Assembly: GCA_963835495.1 (NCBI GenBank)
Contig: CAWIFQ010000003.1
Location: 496,001-560,000, forward strand
Direction of reading: 5' to 3'
DNA from: Acaudatibacter sp963835495
GTDB lineage: Bacteria > Pseudomonadota > Alphaproteobacteria > Caulobacterales > Caulobacteraceae
Length of the DNA: 64,000 nt
This document shows, piece after piece, positions 34,522 through 43,867 of this stretch. Position 1 is the stretch's first letter. Every line of letters starts with the position of its first letter. The notes beneath the pieces were generated by a model. It saw nothing but the letters and a program-made list of their open reading frames with translations, was not told where the DNA came from and made no database searches. Made by a program: the position numbers and the translations under genes.

Positions 34522-35223
34522 CTAAACGTCGGCAGAGCGCTCGTCGAGCATCCGCAGCATGCCGCGGACGTGCGCTAGTTGGCTCGACAGGCCCGGTGGC
34601 GCGGCGAAGGCGGCGTCCAGCGCCGCGGTCCCGATGGTGAACCCGGCGGCGCCGGCGTGGGCGACGGCGGCGATCCGCGCCTCGCAGTCGATGGAGCCGG
34701 CGACGATCACCGGCTTGCCGCTGGCCCTGGCGCACACGGCCCGCATCAGGGCCGGCACATCGCCCGCGAAGCGATAGGCCAGCAGGTCGAGTCCGTGCAC
34801 CCCATCCCGCGCCGTCAACTCGCCGGCGCTCGCCGCGATGCTCTCGATGTCGCCGACAAGGCGGCTCGGATGACCCTGGATATCGCCCGGGAACGGGAAG
34901 TAGCGGATCGGCGCGCCGGCGATGATCGGTTCGACCACCTGCGGCCGCACGCCGCCCATCAGCACGTCGACGCCAAGCTCGACGGCGGCGCGCGCGCCTG
35001 TGGCCTCCGCCTCGGCGTCGAGACTGACCATCTCGAGATAGAGCATCGAGCCCGCCGCGCGGATCTCGGCCGCCAGCGCGGCCATCTCGGTCGCCGGCAG
35101 GCCGACGTCCTTGAACCCGATATGCCGCACGCCCGCCGCCAGGACCTCGGGCAGCCGTTCGCGCGCGTCGGCGATGGTGACGTCGTCGCGGGTGAGCATG
35201 AAGACGAAGTCGGGCCGGGTCAT
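34522..35223 (-). CDS. TIM-barrel protein of unknown substrate
   Basis: A 233-aa beta/alpha barrel. The beta strands alternate as VRHIGFKDVGLPA, SMLYLEMVSLD, VDVLMGG, IRYFPFPGDIQG, GVHGLDLLAYRF and GKPVIVAGSID, with a terminal GAAGFTIGTAALD that has the phosphate-binding strand look of HisA/HisF, ThiE or triose-phosphate-binding barrels. I cannot assign the substrate. The start was set at the first methionine of a normal first strand (MTRPDFVFMLT); the frame stays open upstream without a good ribosome binding site. Confidence 0.75.
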   Translation of the reverse strand: MTRPDFVFMLTRDDVTIADARERLPEVLAAGVRHIGFKDVGLPATEMAALAAEIRAAGSMLYLEMVSLDAEAEATGARAAVELGVDVLMGGVRPQVVEPIIAGAPIRYFPFPGDIQGHPSRLVGDIESIAASAGELTARDGVHGLDLLAYRFAGDVPALMRAVCARASGKPVIVAGSIDCEARIAAVAHAGAAGFTIGTAALDAAFAAPPGLSSQLAHVRGMLRMLDERSADV

Positions 35224-35276
35224 CGGCGACCAGCGTAAGGTCCAATGACGACCTTGCCCATGCGCAATCGGCGCGA

Positions 35277-36170
35277 CTAGCGCTTGATGAAATCGACGAA
35301 GGCGCGCAACGGCGCCGGCAGGTGGCGCCGGCCCGGGTAGTAGAGAAACGGTCCCGAGAAACTCTGCCACCACGGTTCGAGCACCGGCGCGAGCGCGCCG
35401 CTGTCCAGCGCGGGACGCAGCCAGTCCTCGAACATGTGCACCACGCCGAGACCGTCGATCGCGGCGCTGACGGCGAGGTCGGCCGCCGCGCCCAGCCGCA
35501 CCAGCAGTGGCCCGCCCGGATCGACCCGCACGACCTCGCCCTCGCGCTCGAAATCCCACGTCGGCGTGGCGCCGCTGGCGAACTGGCCGCGCAGGCAGGC
35601 GTGGGCGAGCAGGTCCCGCGGATGCTGCGGCCGGCCGTGCGCGGCGAGATAGGCCGGCGATGCGGCGGTGGCGAAGCGTTGCACGCGCGGCCCGATCGGC
35701 ACGGCGATCATGTCCTGCTCGAGCCGCTCCTCGTAGCGGATGCCGGCGTCGCAGCCGCTGGCGAGCACGTCCACGAAGCCCTCCTCGACGATGACCTCCA
35801 GGCGAATGTCCGGATAGGCTTTCAGGAAGGGCGGCACGATTGCCGGAAGAACGATGCGCGAGGCGCTGCCTGGCACGTTGAGCTTGAGCGTCCCGGCTGG
35901 CCGATCGCGAAAGGCGTTGACGACGTCCATCGCCGCCTCGATCTCGCCCAGCGCGGGGACCAGGCGCTCCAGCAGCCGAGCGCCGGCTTCGGTCGGTGCG
36001 ATGCTGCGGGTCGTGCGATTGAGCAGCCGAACGCCCAGCTTCGCCTCCAGCCGGCGCAGCGCCTCGCTGAGGCTTGAGGCCGAAACGCCGCTCACCCGCG
36101 CGCCGTCGCGAAACCCGCCCGCCCGCACGATGGTTACGAACGCCGAGAGATCATCCAGTTCCGCCGCCAT
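35277..36170 (-). CDS. LysR-family transcriptional regulator
   Basis: Winged helix-turn-helix at residues 1-65 (LSAFVTIVRAGGFRDGARVS, then SSLSEALRRLEAKLGVRLLN) and a LysR substrate-binding domain after residue 90 that starts GTLKLNVPGSASRIVLP. 297 aa. It is divergent from the aldo/keto reductase at 36263 with a 92-bp gap, the usual arrangement in which a LysR protein controls its neighbour and itself. Confidence 0.93.
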   Translation of the reverse strand: MAAELDDLSAFVTIVRAGGFRDGARVSGVSASSLSEALRRLEAKLGVRLLNRTTRSIAPTEAGARLLERLVPALGEIEAAMDVVNAFRDRPAGTLKLNVPGSASRIVLPAIVPPFLKAYPDIRLEVIVEEGFVDVLASGCDAGIRYEERLEQDMIAVPIGPRVQRFATAASPAYLAAHGRPQHPRDLLAHACLRGQFASGATPTWDFEREGEVVRVDPGGPLLVRLGAAADLAVSAAIDGLGVVHMFEDWLRPALDSGALAPVLEPWWQSFSGPFLYYPGRRHLPAPLRAFVDFIKR

Positions 36171-36262
36171 TGTCCAATATCCCGAACAGCCCGTGCTGAT
36201 TGCCAGGGATTATCACGCAACGCTGGCCGGTCCATATTCGTCGCTCAGCAGTGGAGACCCCC
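36171..36262. promoter_or_regulatory. Divergent promoter region of lysR and aldo/keto reductase
   Basis: 92 bp between the two divergent starts. It contains ATCCC (36179-36183) and GGGAT (36206-36210), inverted with 22 bp between them, which is a possible operator; the match is short. Confidence 0.3.
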
Positions 36263-37141
36263 ATGACCGACATCACCAAGGCCGGCGCGTTCGCGCTGGG
36301 CGACCGCACCGTGAACCGCATGGGCTATGGGGCGATGCAGCTGGCCGGACCCGGCGTGTTCGGGCCGCCGAAGGACCGCGACGCGGCGCTGGCCGTGCTG
36401 CGCGAGGCGGTGGCCAGCGGCGTCAACCACATCGACACCAGCGATTTCTACGGCCCCCACGTGACCAACCAGCTGATCCGCGAGGCGCTGCATCCCTATC
36501 CGGGCGACCTGGTGATCGTGACCAAGGTCGGCGCGGTGCGCGGCGCCGACGCCTCCTGGAACCCGGCGCAGAAACCCGCCGAGCTCACCAGCGCGGTGCA
36601 CGACAATCTTCGCAACCTTGGCGTCGATGCGCTCGACGTCGTCAACATGCGGGTGACCGGGCGGCTTCACGAGCCAAGCGAAGGCTCGATCGAGCCGCAG
36701 CTGACGACGCTCGCCGATCTGCAGCGGCAAGGCCTGATCCGCCACATCGGGCTTAGCAACGTGACGTCCGCGCAGCTCGACCAGGCGCGCGGCATCGCCG
36801 AGATCGTCTGCGTGCAGAACCACTACAATCTGGTCCATCGAGACGACGACGCCTTGATCGACCGGCTGAGCGGCATGGGGATCGCCTATGCGCCGTTCTT
36901 CCCGCTGGGCGGCTTTGCCCCGCTGCAGTCGGCGGCCCTGTCCGATGTCGCCGCGCGGCTTGGCGCGACGCCGATGCAGGTGGCTCTCGCCTGGCTGTTG
37001 CACCGCGCGCCCAACATGCTGCTGATCCCGGGCACCTCGTCGCTCGGACATCTGCGCGAGAACCTGGCGGCGGCCGAACTCGCGCTGTCGCCCCAGGCGC
37101 TAGTCGAGCTGGATGCGATCGGCGCTGAAGTCGTTCACTAG
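36263..37141 (+). CDS. Aldo/keto reductase
   Basis: NADPH-dependent (alpha/beta)8 oxidoreductase of 292 aa. Motifs are GYGAMQLAG near the start, GVNHIDTSDFYG with the catalytic D and Y, the lysine in VIVTKVGA, and the C-terminal NADP-binding LIPGTSSLGHLRENL. It most resembles the subfamily with a preceding LysR regulator, used in the reduction of small aldehydes. ATG at 36263 has GGAG upstream. Confidence 0.9.
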   Translation: MTDITKAGAFALGDRTVNRMGYGAMQLAGPGVFGPPKDRDAALAVLREAVASGVNHIDTSDFYGPHVTNQLIREALHPYPGDLVIVTKVGAVRGADASWNPAQKPAELTSAVHDNLRNLGVDALDVVNMRVTGRLHEPSEGSIEPQLTTLADLQRQGLIRHIGLSNVTSAQLDQARGIAEIVCVQNHYNLVHRDDDALIDRLSGMGIAYAPFFPLGGFAPLQSAALSDVAARLGATPMQVALAWLLHRAPNMLLIPGTSSLGHLRENLAAAELALSPQALVELDAIGAEVVH

Positions 37142-37152
37142 GCTGGCCCGCG

Positions 37153-37497
37153 TCAGCTGCGGCCGCTTGGCCGCCAGGCGCCATCAGCCTCGCGGCAGAC
37201 CTCGAACTCGTGCGCCGCGGCGTCGTAGAAATCGCTGACCCAGTGGCAGGGGTCGGCGTGGGCTTTTACGCGCGCCGGATAGGGCAGGCATTGGATCGGG
37301 TGAGCGCTGCTGACAGCGGGCGCCGCGTCCGCATGGCCTTGCAGCAGCGACGAGGACGGGATCGCCGCCAACTTGGCCGGCGGGGCTCCCTGATGGCAGA
37401 CATCGCCGGTCCATTGTGCGCCAGGCGGCTGGGCCGAGGCGGCGAACGGCGCGGCCGTCAGTACGGCGGCGAGCGCGAGGGCCGGGGCGATGTGCAT
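37153..37497 (-). CDS. Small exported hypothetical protein
   Basis: A 114-aa protein with a signal peptide (MHIAPALALAAVLTAAPFAA, cleavage near ASAQ). The mature part contains four cysteines (GDVCHQG, PIQCLPY, DPCHWVSDF, FEVCREADG), suggesting two disulphides in the envelope. I do not recognise its family. It converges with the aldo/keto reductase and diverges from the RNA methyltransferase at 37563. Confidence 0.65.
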   Translation of the reverse strand: MHIAPALALAAVLTAAPFAASAQPPGAQWTGDVCHQGAPPAKLAAIPSSSLLQGHADAAPAVSSAHPIQCLPYPARVKAHADPCHWVSDFYDAAAHEFEVCREADGAWRPSGRS

Positions 37498-37562
37498 GGT
37501 TTACTGTCCTAAGGCTGATTGCCGCTTGACCGGGCCGCGCTTCTTTCCGAAGGCCCCTCGGC

Positions 37563-38852
37563 ATGGCGAGGCCGAGGCGCAAGACCAGGGAGACGGCGGG
37601 TCCCAAACCTGAAACGCGCGAACTCGCGATCGGAAGCATGGGCGCCGACGGCGACGGCGTCGCAGCCGGGCCGGTGTTCGCGCCGCTGACGCTGCCGGGT
37701 GAGCGGGTTCGCGCCAGCGTCGCCGGCGAGCGGGCCGAACTGATCGAGGTGCTGGCCCCAAGCGCGGACCGTGTTTCGCCGCCCTGTCCGCACTTCGGCG
37801 ACTGCGGCGGCTGCGCGCTGCAACACTGGCGGACCGAGCCCTACCTCGCCTGGAAGACCGAGCAGATCCGCCTGGCGCTGGCGCGCGAGCGGATCGAAAC
37901 CGAGATCCTGGCGCCGTTCATGGCCGCGCCGGGCTCGCGCCGGCGTCTCGCGTTGCATGCCCGGCAGGACGGCGCAGGCGCGCTGGTCGGATTCAAGGTC
38001 CGGCGGTCCTGGCGACTGGCCCCGATCCAGGTATGCCCGGTCGCCGACCCTCGGCTGGTCGCGGCCTTCCCGGCTTTCCGGCGTCTGGCCGCGCCGCTGT
38101 TCGAGCAGCCCAAGTCCGCGCCGACCCTGCACGTCACCTGGACCGACAGCGGCATCGACGTCGACATCACCGGCGTCGAGCGGCGCACCGGCGCGCTGTC
38201 GGCCGACGCCAGGGCCCGCGTGGCGGAGGCGGCGGCCGCGGCGGACTTCGCCCGCGTGACGCTCGGCGGCGAGACGCTGTACCTGGCCCGAGCGCCGATG
38301 ATCCGGATCGGCCGCGCCAGCGTCGCCCTGCCGGCCGGCGGGTTCCTGCAGGCGGTCGCCGAGGCGGAAGCCGCGATGGCCGCCTTCGTCGGCGAGGCGC
38401 TGGCCGGCGCCAAGTCGGTCGCCGACCTCTACTGCGGCGTCGGCGCGTTCGCGCTGCGCCTCGCCGAGAACGCCGCCATCGCCGCGTACGACATCTCGGC
38501 GCCGGCCGTCGCCGCGCTGCGGTCGGCGCAAGGCGGCGCGCCTGGCCTCAAGCCGATCGCCGCCGAGGCCCGCGACCTCGCCCGCCGTCCGGTGCTCGCC
38601 CCCGAGCTGAAGCGGATCGACGCCGCCGTGATTGATCCGCCCCGCGCCGGCGCCGCCGAGCAGCACCGCGAGCTGGCCAAGTCCGGCGTCGCCCGTGTCG
38701 CCAGCGTCTCCTGCAATCCGGCCACCTTCGGCCGGGACGCCCGAATTCTGACCGACGGCGGCTTCACCTTGGTCCGCGTGCTGCCAGTGGACCAGTTCCT
38801 CTGGTCGCCCCATGTAGAGCTGGTTGGCGTGTTCGAGAGGAGCGGCGGTTGA
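37563..38852 (+). CDS. TrmA/RumA-type SAM-dependent RNA uracil-C5 methyltransferase
   Basis: An RNA m5U methyltransferase acting on rRNA or tRNA. The N-terminal TRAM-like part includes GSMGADGDGVAAGPVF. A [4Fe-4S] site is indicated by CPHFGDCGGCALQHW. The SAM domain has DLYCGVGAFALRLA, IDPPRAGA and the catalytic cysteine region VSCNPATFGRD. 429 aa. It overlaps the next gene by 4 bp. Whether it modifies 23S rRNA U1939 (RlmD) or another site cannot be told here. Confidence 0.88.
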   Translation: MARPRRKTRETAGPKPETRELAIGSMGADGDGVAAGPVFAPLTLPGERVRASVAGERAELIEVLAPSADRVSPPCPHFGDCGGCALQHWRTEPYLAWKTEQIRLALARERIETEILAPFMAAPGSRRRLALHARQDGAGALVGFKVRRSWRLAPIQVCPVADPRLVAAFPAFRRLAAPLFEQPKSAPTLHVTWTDSGIDVDITGVERRTGALSADARARVAEAAAAADFARVTLGGETLYLARAPMIRIGRASVALPAGGFLQAVAEAEAAMAAFVGEALAGAKSVADLYCGVGAFALRLAENAAIAAYDISAPAVAALRSAQGGAPGLKPIAAEARDLARRPVLAPELKRIDAAVIDPPRAGAAEQHRELAKSGVARVASVSCNPATFGRDARILTDGGFTLVRVLPVDQFLWSPHVELVGVFERSGG

Positions 38853-39916
38853 GCGAGGCGGATTCCGAGACCAAGCCCGGTCGCCGCCGTGCGTTCGCCT
38901 CCGACACCCGCGCCTACGCCGCCCGAGCCGCCGCCAAGGCGCTCTGGTGGGGTGCGGCCGGCGTCGCCGCCCGAGCGCTGGCGCGGCCCAGCGACGCCCA
39001 GCCGATGCAGTTCGAGTCCACCGCCGAGGCGCCGCCCGCCGGCTTCGTCCGCCGCGCCTGGCTCACGGCGTTCGAGAAGGACGCCGCCGACGTCGCCGCC
39101 GGCCTCTATCCGGCGATGGACGATCGCCCGGCCGATCCGCTCGCCGCGATCCGCCGCACCGCCGACTTCATCACCGACGCCATGGCGGTCGAGGCGCGCC
39201 GCCGCCGCGGCGACGGGGCTGAGGTGCGCGCCGAGGCGCCGCCGACCTATCCGGCCTACTACCGCCAGAACTTCCACTTCCAGAGCGGCGGCTGGTTCAC
39301 CGCCGAGAGCGCCGGCCGCTACGAGACGCAGGTCGAGGCGCTGTTCGCCGGCACCGCTGGGGCGATGCGCCGCCGCGCGCTCTCGCTGCTGGCCAAGGCC
39401 TGGAAGGCGCGCGATCACCGCGGCCTCACCGTGCTCGACCTCGCCTGCGGCGCGGGCGGCTTCCTCGGCGACCTGGGCTCGGCGTTCCCCCGCGCCCGGC
39501 TGATCGGCCTGGACCTTTCGCCGGCCTATCTCGCCCAGGCCCGCGCCGTGGCGCCGGGCGCCGCCTTCGTCCAGGGCAAGGCCGAACAGCTGCCGTTCGC
39601 CGACGCCAGCCTGGACGCGGTGACCTGCGTCTACCTGTTCCACGAACTTCCGCCGAAGGTGCGCCCGGTGGCCGCCGCCGAGATCGCCCGGGTATTGAAA
39701 CCGGGTGGCCATTTCGCCCTGGCGGACTCGATCCAGCCGGTCGACGAGCCGCGCCTGGGCCGGCTGCTGGAGGCCTTCCCGGCCTATTTCCACGAGCCCT
39801 ACTACGCGACTTACGCGCAGACCGACCTGGCCGAGCTTTTTGGCAAGGCCGGTCTGCGCTTGGTCGACCAGGACGCCGCGTTCCTGACCAAGGCAATGCT
39901 GTTCGTCAAGACGTAG
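38849..39916 (+). CDS. Class I SAM-dependent methyltransferase
   Basis: A 355-aa methyltransferase with an N-terminal extension of about 170 residues of unknown role and then a Rossmann methyltransferase domain: motif I VLDLACGAGG near residue 195-204, RLIGLDLSPAYLAQA, the acidic DAVTCVYLFHELP, and VLKPGGHFALADS. The start is the TTG at 38849, which overlaps the RNA methyltransferase stop as TTGA; this argues for translational coupling. Substrate unknown. Confidence 0.82.
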   Translation: MSEADSETKPGRRRAFASDTRAYAARAAAKALWWGAAGVAARALARPSDAQPMQFESTAEAPPAGFVRRAWLTAFEKDAADVAAGLYPAMDDRPADPLAAIRRTADFITDAMAVEARRRRGDGAEVRAEAPPTYPAYYRQNFHFQSGGWFTAESAGRYETQVEALFAGTAGAMRRRALSLLAKAWKARDHRGLTVLDLACGAGGFLGDLGSAFPRARLIGLDLSPAYLAQARAVAPGAAFVQGKAEQLPFADASLDAVTCVYLFHELPPKVRPVAAAEIARVLKPGGHFALADSIQPVDEPRLGRLLEAFPAYFHEPYYATYAQTDLAELFGKAGLRLVDQDAAFLTKAMLFVKT

Positions 39917-39923
39917 CCGGGGG

Positions 39924-40607
39924 TCAGGCTGCCGCGTCGCCCTTGCGGATGCCGCGGGCGATGAAGTTCACCGCGTCGTGCCGCGTCATGCCTTGCGACT
40001 GCAGGAACCGCAGAGCGTGGCTCTCGGCTTCTGAGAACATGGCGACGAGTAGGTTCGCGCCCGTTACAAGATTGCGTCCACTGCTGCTGACGTGAATGAC
40101 GGCGCGCTGGACGACGCGATGAAAGCCGGCCGTCGGAACGGGCCCTTCGTCGCCCTTGGCGACAAGAGAGGCCAACTCGCCGTCGATGAAGGCGACGAGG
40201 CTTCGCCGGAGCGCCGCGCGGTCGATCAAGCAAGCCGCCATGACCGCGGTGGCGTCGATGTCGTCAGCCAGGGCCAGCAGCAGATGCTCAACGGTCGTGT
40301 ACTGGTGCTTGTGCTCGGCCGCGTCGCGTACGGCGCGGTGGAGCGTTGCTGTGAGGTCGTCTGAGAATTTCGTGCGGCCGCGCACGACCGCTTCGTCTGG
40401 CGCGGCGGGCTCGTTCTTAGTCGCCTGTGGGAGGGGCTTAACAGGCGTCGTCGTCCGGATGGTGGCCGACAGGGTGTTCCAGTCGGCCGCGCCGAACGCC
40501 TTGGCGGTCAGTTCCAGGCTCTCGCTGATGGAGATCTTTAGGCGCTTGGCGGCAAGCGCCGCACGGATGGTCTGCGCCATGGCTTTGGCGTCTCGGAAAT
40601 CGCGCAT
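39924..40607 (-). CDS. Glyoxalase_8 / Clp N-domain fusion protein
   Basis: A 227-aa protein with two parts. The N-terminal RDFRDAKAMAQTIRAALAAK and ELTAKAFGAADWNTL is the small domain called Glyoxalase_8 in alphaproteobacteria, usually found alone or as a regulatory add-on. The C-terminal part (about 85-225) has the ClpA/ClpB N-terminal repeat pattern, with YTTVEHLLLALADD, a second repeat and ATFTGANLLVAMF-like segments. There is no AAA+ module, so it is an adaptor or substrate-receptor type protein, not a chaperone. Start chosen at 40607; a large palindrome precedes it. Confidence 0.75.
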   Translation of the reverse strand: MRDFRDAKAMAQTIRAALAAKRLKISISESLELTAKAFGAADWNTLSATIRTTTPVKPLPQATKNEPAAPDEAVVRGRTKFSDDLTATLHRAVRDAAEHKHQYTTVEHLLLALADDIDATAVMAACLIDRAALRRSLVAFIDGELASLVAKGDEGPVPTAGFHRVVQRAVIHVSSSGRNLVTGANLLVAMFSEAESHALRFLQSQGMTRHDAVNFIARGIRKGDAAA

Positions 40608-40626
40608 TTGGATGCGTCCTCTGCTG

Positions 40627-40676
40627 CGAACGAATGGATCTGCGTCAGGCGCTTGCGTTGCTGACCCGTTCGTTCG
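40627..40676. promoter_or_regulatory. Inverted repeat upstream of the Clp N-domain gene
   Basis: CGAACGAATGGATC (40627-40640) and GACCCGTTCGTTCG (40663-40676) are inverse copies at 12 of 14 positions with a 22-bp centre. It sits 20-69 bp before the start of the gene on the minus strand, an operator position. Confidence 0.5.
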
Positions 40677-40811
40677 GGCAAAGGGGGCTTCGAGCCGCCG
40701 CGATACGTTCACCGTACCCCGAAGGGCGCAAGCAGCAGGTCGTATCAACCGACCCCAGCGTTATCCCGATCGTCGCCGGCGTCAACCGAGGCGTGTTAGC
40801 ACCCTGAAGGT

Positions 40812-42092
40812 TCAGCCCGGCGCGCCGGCCTTGCGGCATTCTTCGTCCATGTCGCGGAAGTGCTCGTCGGCTTCGGCGGCGGTGGCCGCCGCGTCGGGCG
40901 CTGGCGGCGGTTCGGGAAACGGCTCGGTGGTGATCCGCGCGCCGCCTTCCAGCGTCTTGTGCACCGGGCACTTGTCGGCGATCTCGAACAGCCGCGCGGT
41001 CTGCTCGGCGTCGAGCGGGCCCTCGAGGCCGATCTGGCGGGCGAAGGTGTCCGGCGGGGTCTGGCCGGCGACCTTGTCGTGCCGCACGGAAACGCGCGTG
41101 CGTCGCAGCGGCCAGCCCTTGCGTTCGGCGTAGAGGCGCAGCGTCATCGAGGTGCAGGCGCCCAGGCCCGCCGAGACCAGCTCGAACGGGCTGAGGCCCG
41201 AGCCCAGGCCGCCGACATCCGCCGGCTCGTCCGCGAACAGGCGCGAGCCGTGCGCGGTGATCTGCACCTGGAACTTGCCTGCGCCGGTCTCTTCGACCAA
41301 CACCGCGCCGTCCGGCGCTTCGGCGGGCGTGTCGGCGGCCAGCGGCAGATACCTGCCGGCCCAGGCGGCGATCACGGCGGCGGCGTAGTCGGCGTCCTCG
41401 CCGCGCGTCAGCAGGTGGTCGGCGTCGTCGAGCGAGACGAAGCTCTTCGAATGCTTGGCCGCGAGGAAGATCTTCGAGGCGTTGTCGATCCCGACCACCG
41501 TGTCGACCGGTGAATGCAGCACCAGGAGGGCGCGGCGCAGGTGCGCGACCCGCTGCAGCAGGTCGTGCATCCGCGCATCGTCGAGGAACTCGCGGCGGAT
41601 CGTGAACGGCCGACCGCCGATCTTCACCTCGGCCGCGCCTTCGGCTTCGATCCGGGCGACGTCTTCGCCGAGTAGCTTCAGCACATGCTCGACCTCGGCC
41701 GGCGCGCCGATCGTCGCCACCGCCTTGACCGAGGCGATGTCGCCGGCCGCCGCCAGCGCCGCCGACCCGCCCAGGCTGTGGCCGATCAGCAGGGCAGGGG
41801 CGTGGCCGAGGCTCTCCATGTGGCGCGCGGCGAAGACCAGATCCTGGGCGTTGGCTGAGAAGCCGGTCAGCTCGCCTTCGCTCTCGCCGAGACCGGTGAA
41901 GTCGAACCGCAGCACCGCGACGCCCAGCCCCGCCAGCGCCCGGCTGATCCGCACCGCGGCCTTGGCGGTCTTGTCGCAGGTGAAGCAGTGGGCGAACAGC
42001 GCATAGGCCCGCGCGGTCCCGTCTGGCTGGTCGAGCCGGGCGGCGAGTTTCTGTCCGGCGGCGTTGGCAAACTCGATCTTCTCGCTGCGCAT
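40812..42092 (-). CDS. Alpha/beta hydrolase fused to an OsmC domain
   Basis: A 426-aa two-domain protein. The first 245 residues are an alpha/beta hydrolase with FAHCFTCDKTAKA, nucleophile elbow LIGHSLGGSAAL, LVLHSPVDTVV and LDDADHLL. The remaining part is an OsmC/Ohr-type peroxiredoxin with AGLGACTSMTLRLYAERKGW and DKCPVHKTLE, the two cysteines of the reactive site. The fusion is known in proteobacteria; it may couple esterase and peroxide-reducing activities. Start at 42092 has GGAG 8 bp upstream. Confidence 0.9.
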   Translation of the reverse strand: MRSEKIEFANAAGQKLAARLDQPDGTARAYALFAHCFTCDKTAKAAVRISRALAGLGVAVLRFDFTGLGESEGELTGFSANAQDLVFAARHMESLGHAPALLIGHSLGGSAALAAAGDIASVKAVATIGAPAEVEHVLKLLGEDVARIEAEGAAEVKIGGRPFTIRREFLDDARMHDLLQRVAHLRRALLVLHSPVDTVVGIDNASKIFLAAKHSKSFVSLDDADHLLTRGEDADYAAAVIAAWAGRYLPLAADTPAEAPDGAVLVEETGAGKFQVQITAHGSRLFADEPADVGGLGSGLSPFELVSAGLGACTSMTLRLYAERKGWPLRRTRVSVRHDKVAGQTPPDTFARQIGLEGPLDAEQTARLFEIADKCPVHKTLEGGARITTEPFPEPPPAPDAAATAAEADEHFRDMDEECRKAGAPG

Positions 42093-42153
42093 GGGCTTTT
42101 CTCCGGCGTCGCGCGGGATCATAGCTTGAGCCCGAGAACCGGAGGAGACACCC

Positions 42154-43188
42154 ATGGCTTCCAAACTGGCCTCTGACCCGAGGATCGACCCGCGACTGAA
42201 GGCGATGTTCGGCGGCTGGCCGGAAATGACGACGCCCGGCGACGCCAAGGATCGCGCTCAGCTGCTGGCCGAGGTGAATACCGACGAGGCCAAGGCCCGG
42301 CAGGCGCAGCAGAAGCTGATGTTCGACGCCATCGACACCGAGGAGGTGGCCTCGTTCAAGGGCCTCACGATCCGCACCGCGGCGTTCACCTCGGCGCCGG
42401 ACGGCAACGAGATCAAGATCCAGTTCATCCGCCCCGAGGGCGACGAGATCTTGCCCTGCGTCTACTACATCCACGGCGGCGGCATGCAGAGCATGTCGGC
42501 GTTCGACGGCATGTACCGCGCCTGGGGGCGGATCATCGCCGCACAGGGCGTCGCGGTGGCGATGGTCGATTTCCGCAACTGCCTGCAGGCCTCGTCCGCG
42601 CCGCAGGTAGAGCCCTATCCGGCCGGCCTCAACGACTGTGTGAGCGGACTGAAGTGGGTGGTCGCTAACGCCGCGGCGCTGCGAATCGACCCGGCGCGGA
42701 TCGTCATCGCCGGCGAGAGCGGCGGCGGCAACCTGACCCTCGCCACCGGCCTGAAGCTGCTGCGCGATGGCGATATCGGCCTGATCAAGGGCCTCTACGC
42801 GCTCTGCCCCTACATCGCCGGCGTCTGGCCGGACGAACGCTACGCCTCGTCGACCGAGAACAACGGCATCCTGCTGGATCTGCACAACAACCGCGGCGCC
42901 ATGGCCTATGGCATCGAGGCGCTGAACGCCAAGGACCCGCTGGCCTGGCCCGGCTTCGCCACGGTCGATGACGTCAAGGGCCTGCCGCCGGTGGTGATCA
43001 GCGTCAACGAGTGCGATCCGCTGCGCGACGAGGGCATCGCCTTCTATCGCCTGCTGCTGCAGGCTGGCGTGCCGGCGCGCTGCCGCCAGGTGATGGGCAC
43101 CATCCACGGCACCGAGATCTTCGCCATGGCTTGCCCGGAGATCAGCCGCGACACGGCCAGCCACCTGGCGAGTTTCGTCCGCGGTTAG
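42154..43188 (+). CDS. Hormone-sensitive-lipase-type alpha/beta hydrolase
   Basis: A 344-aa esterase of the HSL group: the oxyanion HGGG is present as YIHGGGMQSM, the nucleophile motif as AGESGGGNL, and the C-terminal acid and histidine in VISVNECDPLRDEG and TIHGTEIFA. Similar proteins act on short-chain esters or lactones. It diverges from the hydrolase-OsmC gene with a 61-bp gap and converges with the GNAT gene. Confidence 0.87.
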   Translation: MASKLASDPRIDPRLKAMFGGWPEMTTPGDAKDRAQLLAEVNTDEAKARQAQQKLMFDAIDTEEVASFKGLTIRTAAFTSAPDGNEIKIQFIRPEGDEILPCVYYIHGGGMQSMSAFDGMYRAWGRIIAAQGVAVAMVDFRNCLQASSAPQVEPYPAGLNDCVSGLKWVVANAAALRIDPARIVIAGESGGGNLTLATGLKLLRDGDIGLIKGLYALCPYIAGVWPDERYASSTENNGILLDLHNNRGAMAYGIEALNAKDPLAWPGFATVDDVKGLPPVVISVNECDPLRDEGIAFYRLLLQAGVPARCRQVMGTIHGTEIFAMACPEISRDTASHLASFVRG

Positions 43189-43191
43189 GCG

Positions 43192-43743
43192 TCAGTCAGG
43201 GATCCTCGCCGGCCGCACGAAGCGGTCGAGGGTGACCTTGGTCCCTGACCAGGTCTCCTCGGTCACCGTTCCTGCCTGGACGAAGCCGTTGCGCAAGGCG
43301 ACCCCACGCGAGGCGAGGTTGTCCGCGGCGATGTCGGCTTCGATCGTCTCGATGCCGTCGATCTTCGCCGCCTCGGCGCACAGCAGAGCGAGCCCGCGGC
43401 TGGCGTAGCCACGGCCGCGAAAGGCTGGATAGACCCAGTACGACATGCGCGCCGTGTCGGCCCGCCGCCGCTGCATCTCGCAGCCGCCCATGAGCACGCC
43501 TGTCAGGTCCCGTAGCGCATAGGCGAACTGAGGACCGCCGGCGGCGCGCAGGGCGATCCACCGGCGCATAGCGCCGCGGATGTCTTCGAGCGGGGCCTTC
43601 TCGACGCCATCGAAACGCCGGACCATCTCCATGTCCTCGCCGGCGTGGTGCGCCTCGGCGTCCTCGACGGTGTGGCTGTCGAGCCGGATGACGCCATCGC
43701 TCAGCGTCGGCGGCAGCGGCATCGGGAAGAACTCGGCGGTCAT
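43192..43743 (-). CDS. GNAT-family N-acetyltransferase
   Basis: A 183-aa RimJ/RimL-like acetyltransferase. The acetyl-CoA loop is seen in YPAFRGRGYASRGLALL, preceded by a beta strand (RMSYWV), and the substrate side shows GCEMQRRRADTARM and FVQAGTVTEETWSGTKV. The substrate is unknown; ribosomal proteins, antibiotics or small amines are possible. Divergent from the MaoC gene at 43868. Confidence 0.83.
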   Translation of the reverse strand: MTAEFFPMPLPPTLSDGVIRLDSHTVEDAEAHHAGEDMEMVRRFDGVEKAPLEDIRGAMRRWIALRAAGGPQFAYALRDLTGVLMGGCEMQRRRADTARMSYWVYPAFRGRGYASRGLALLCAEAAKIDGIETIEADIAADNLASRGVALRNGFVQAGTVTEETWSGTKVTLDRFVRPARIPD

Positions 43744-43867
43744 GCCGCTTTCTCGGATCGGCCGGACCCAGCGTCAACGCCGGTTCGCAGTTGACGACGG
43801 CGCTTCGACCTCGTTTTGGTATCGGTGCGATCGCCCGCAGAGGCGACTGCCGCCCCAAGAGGAAGCC

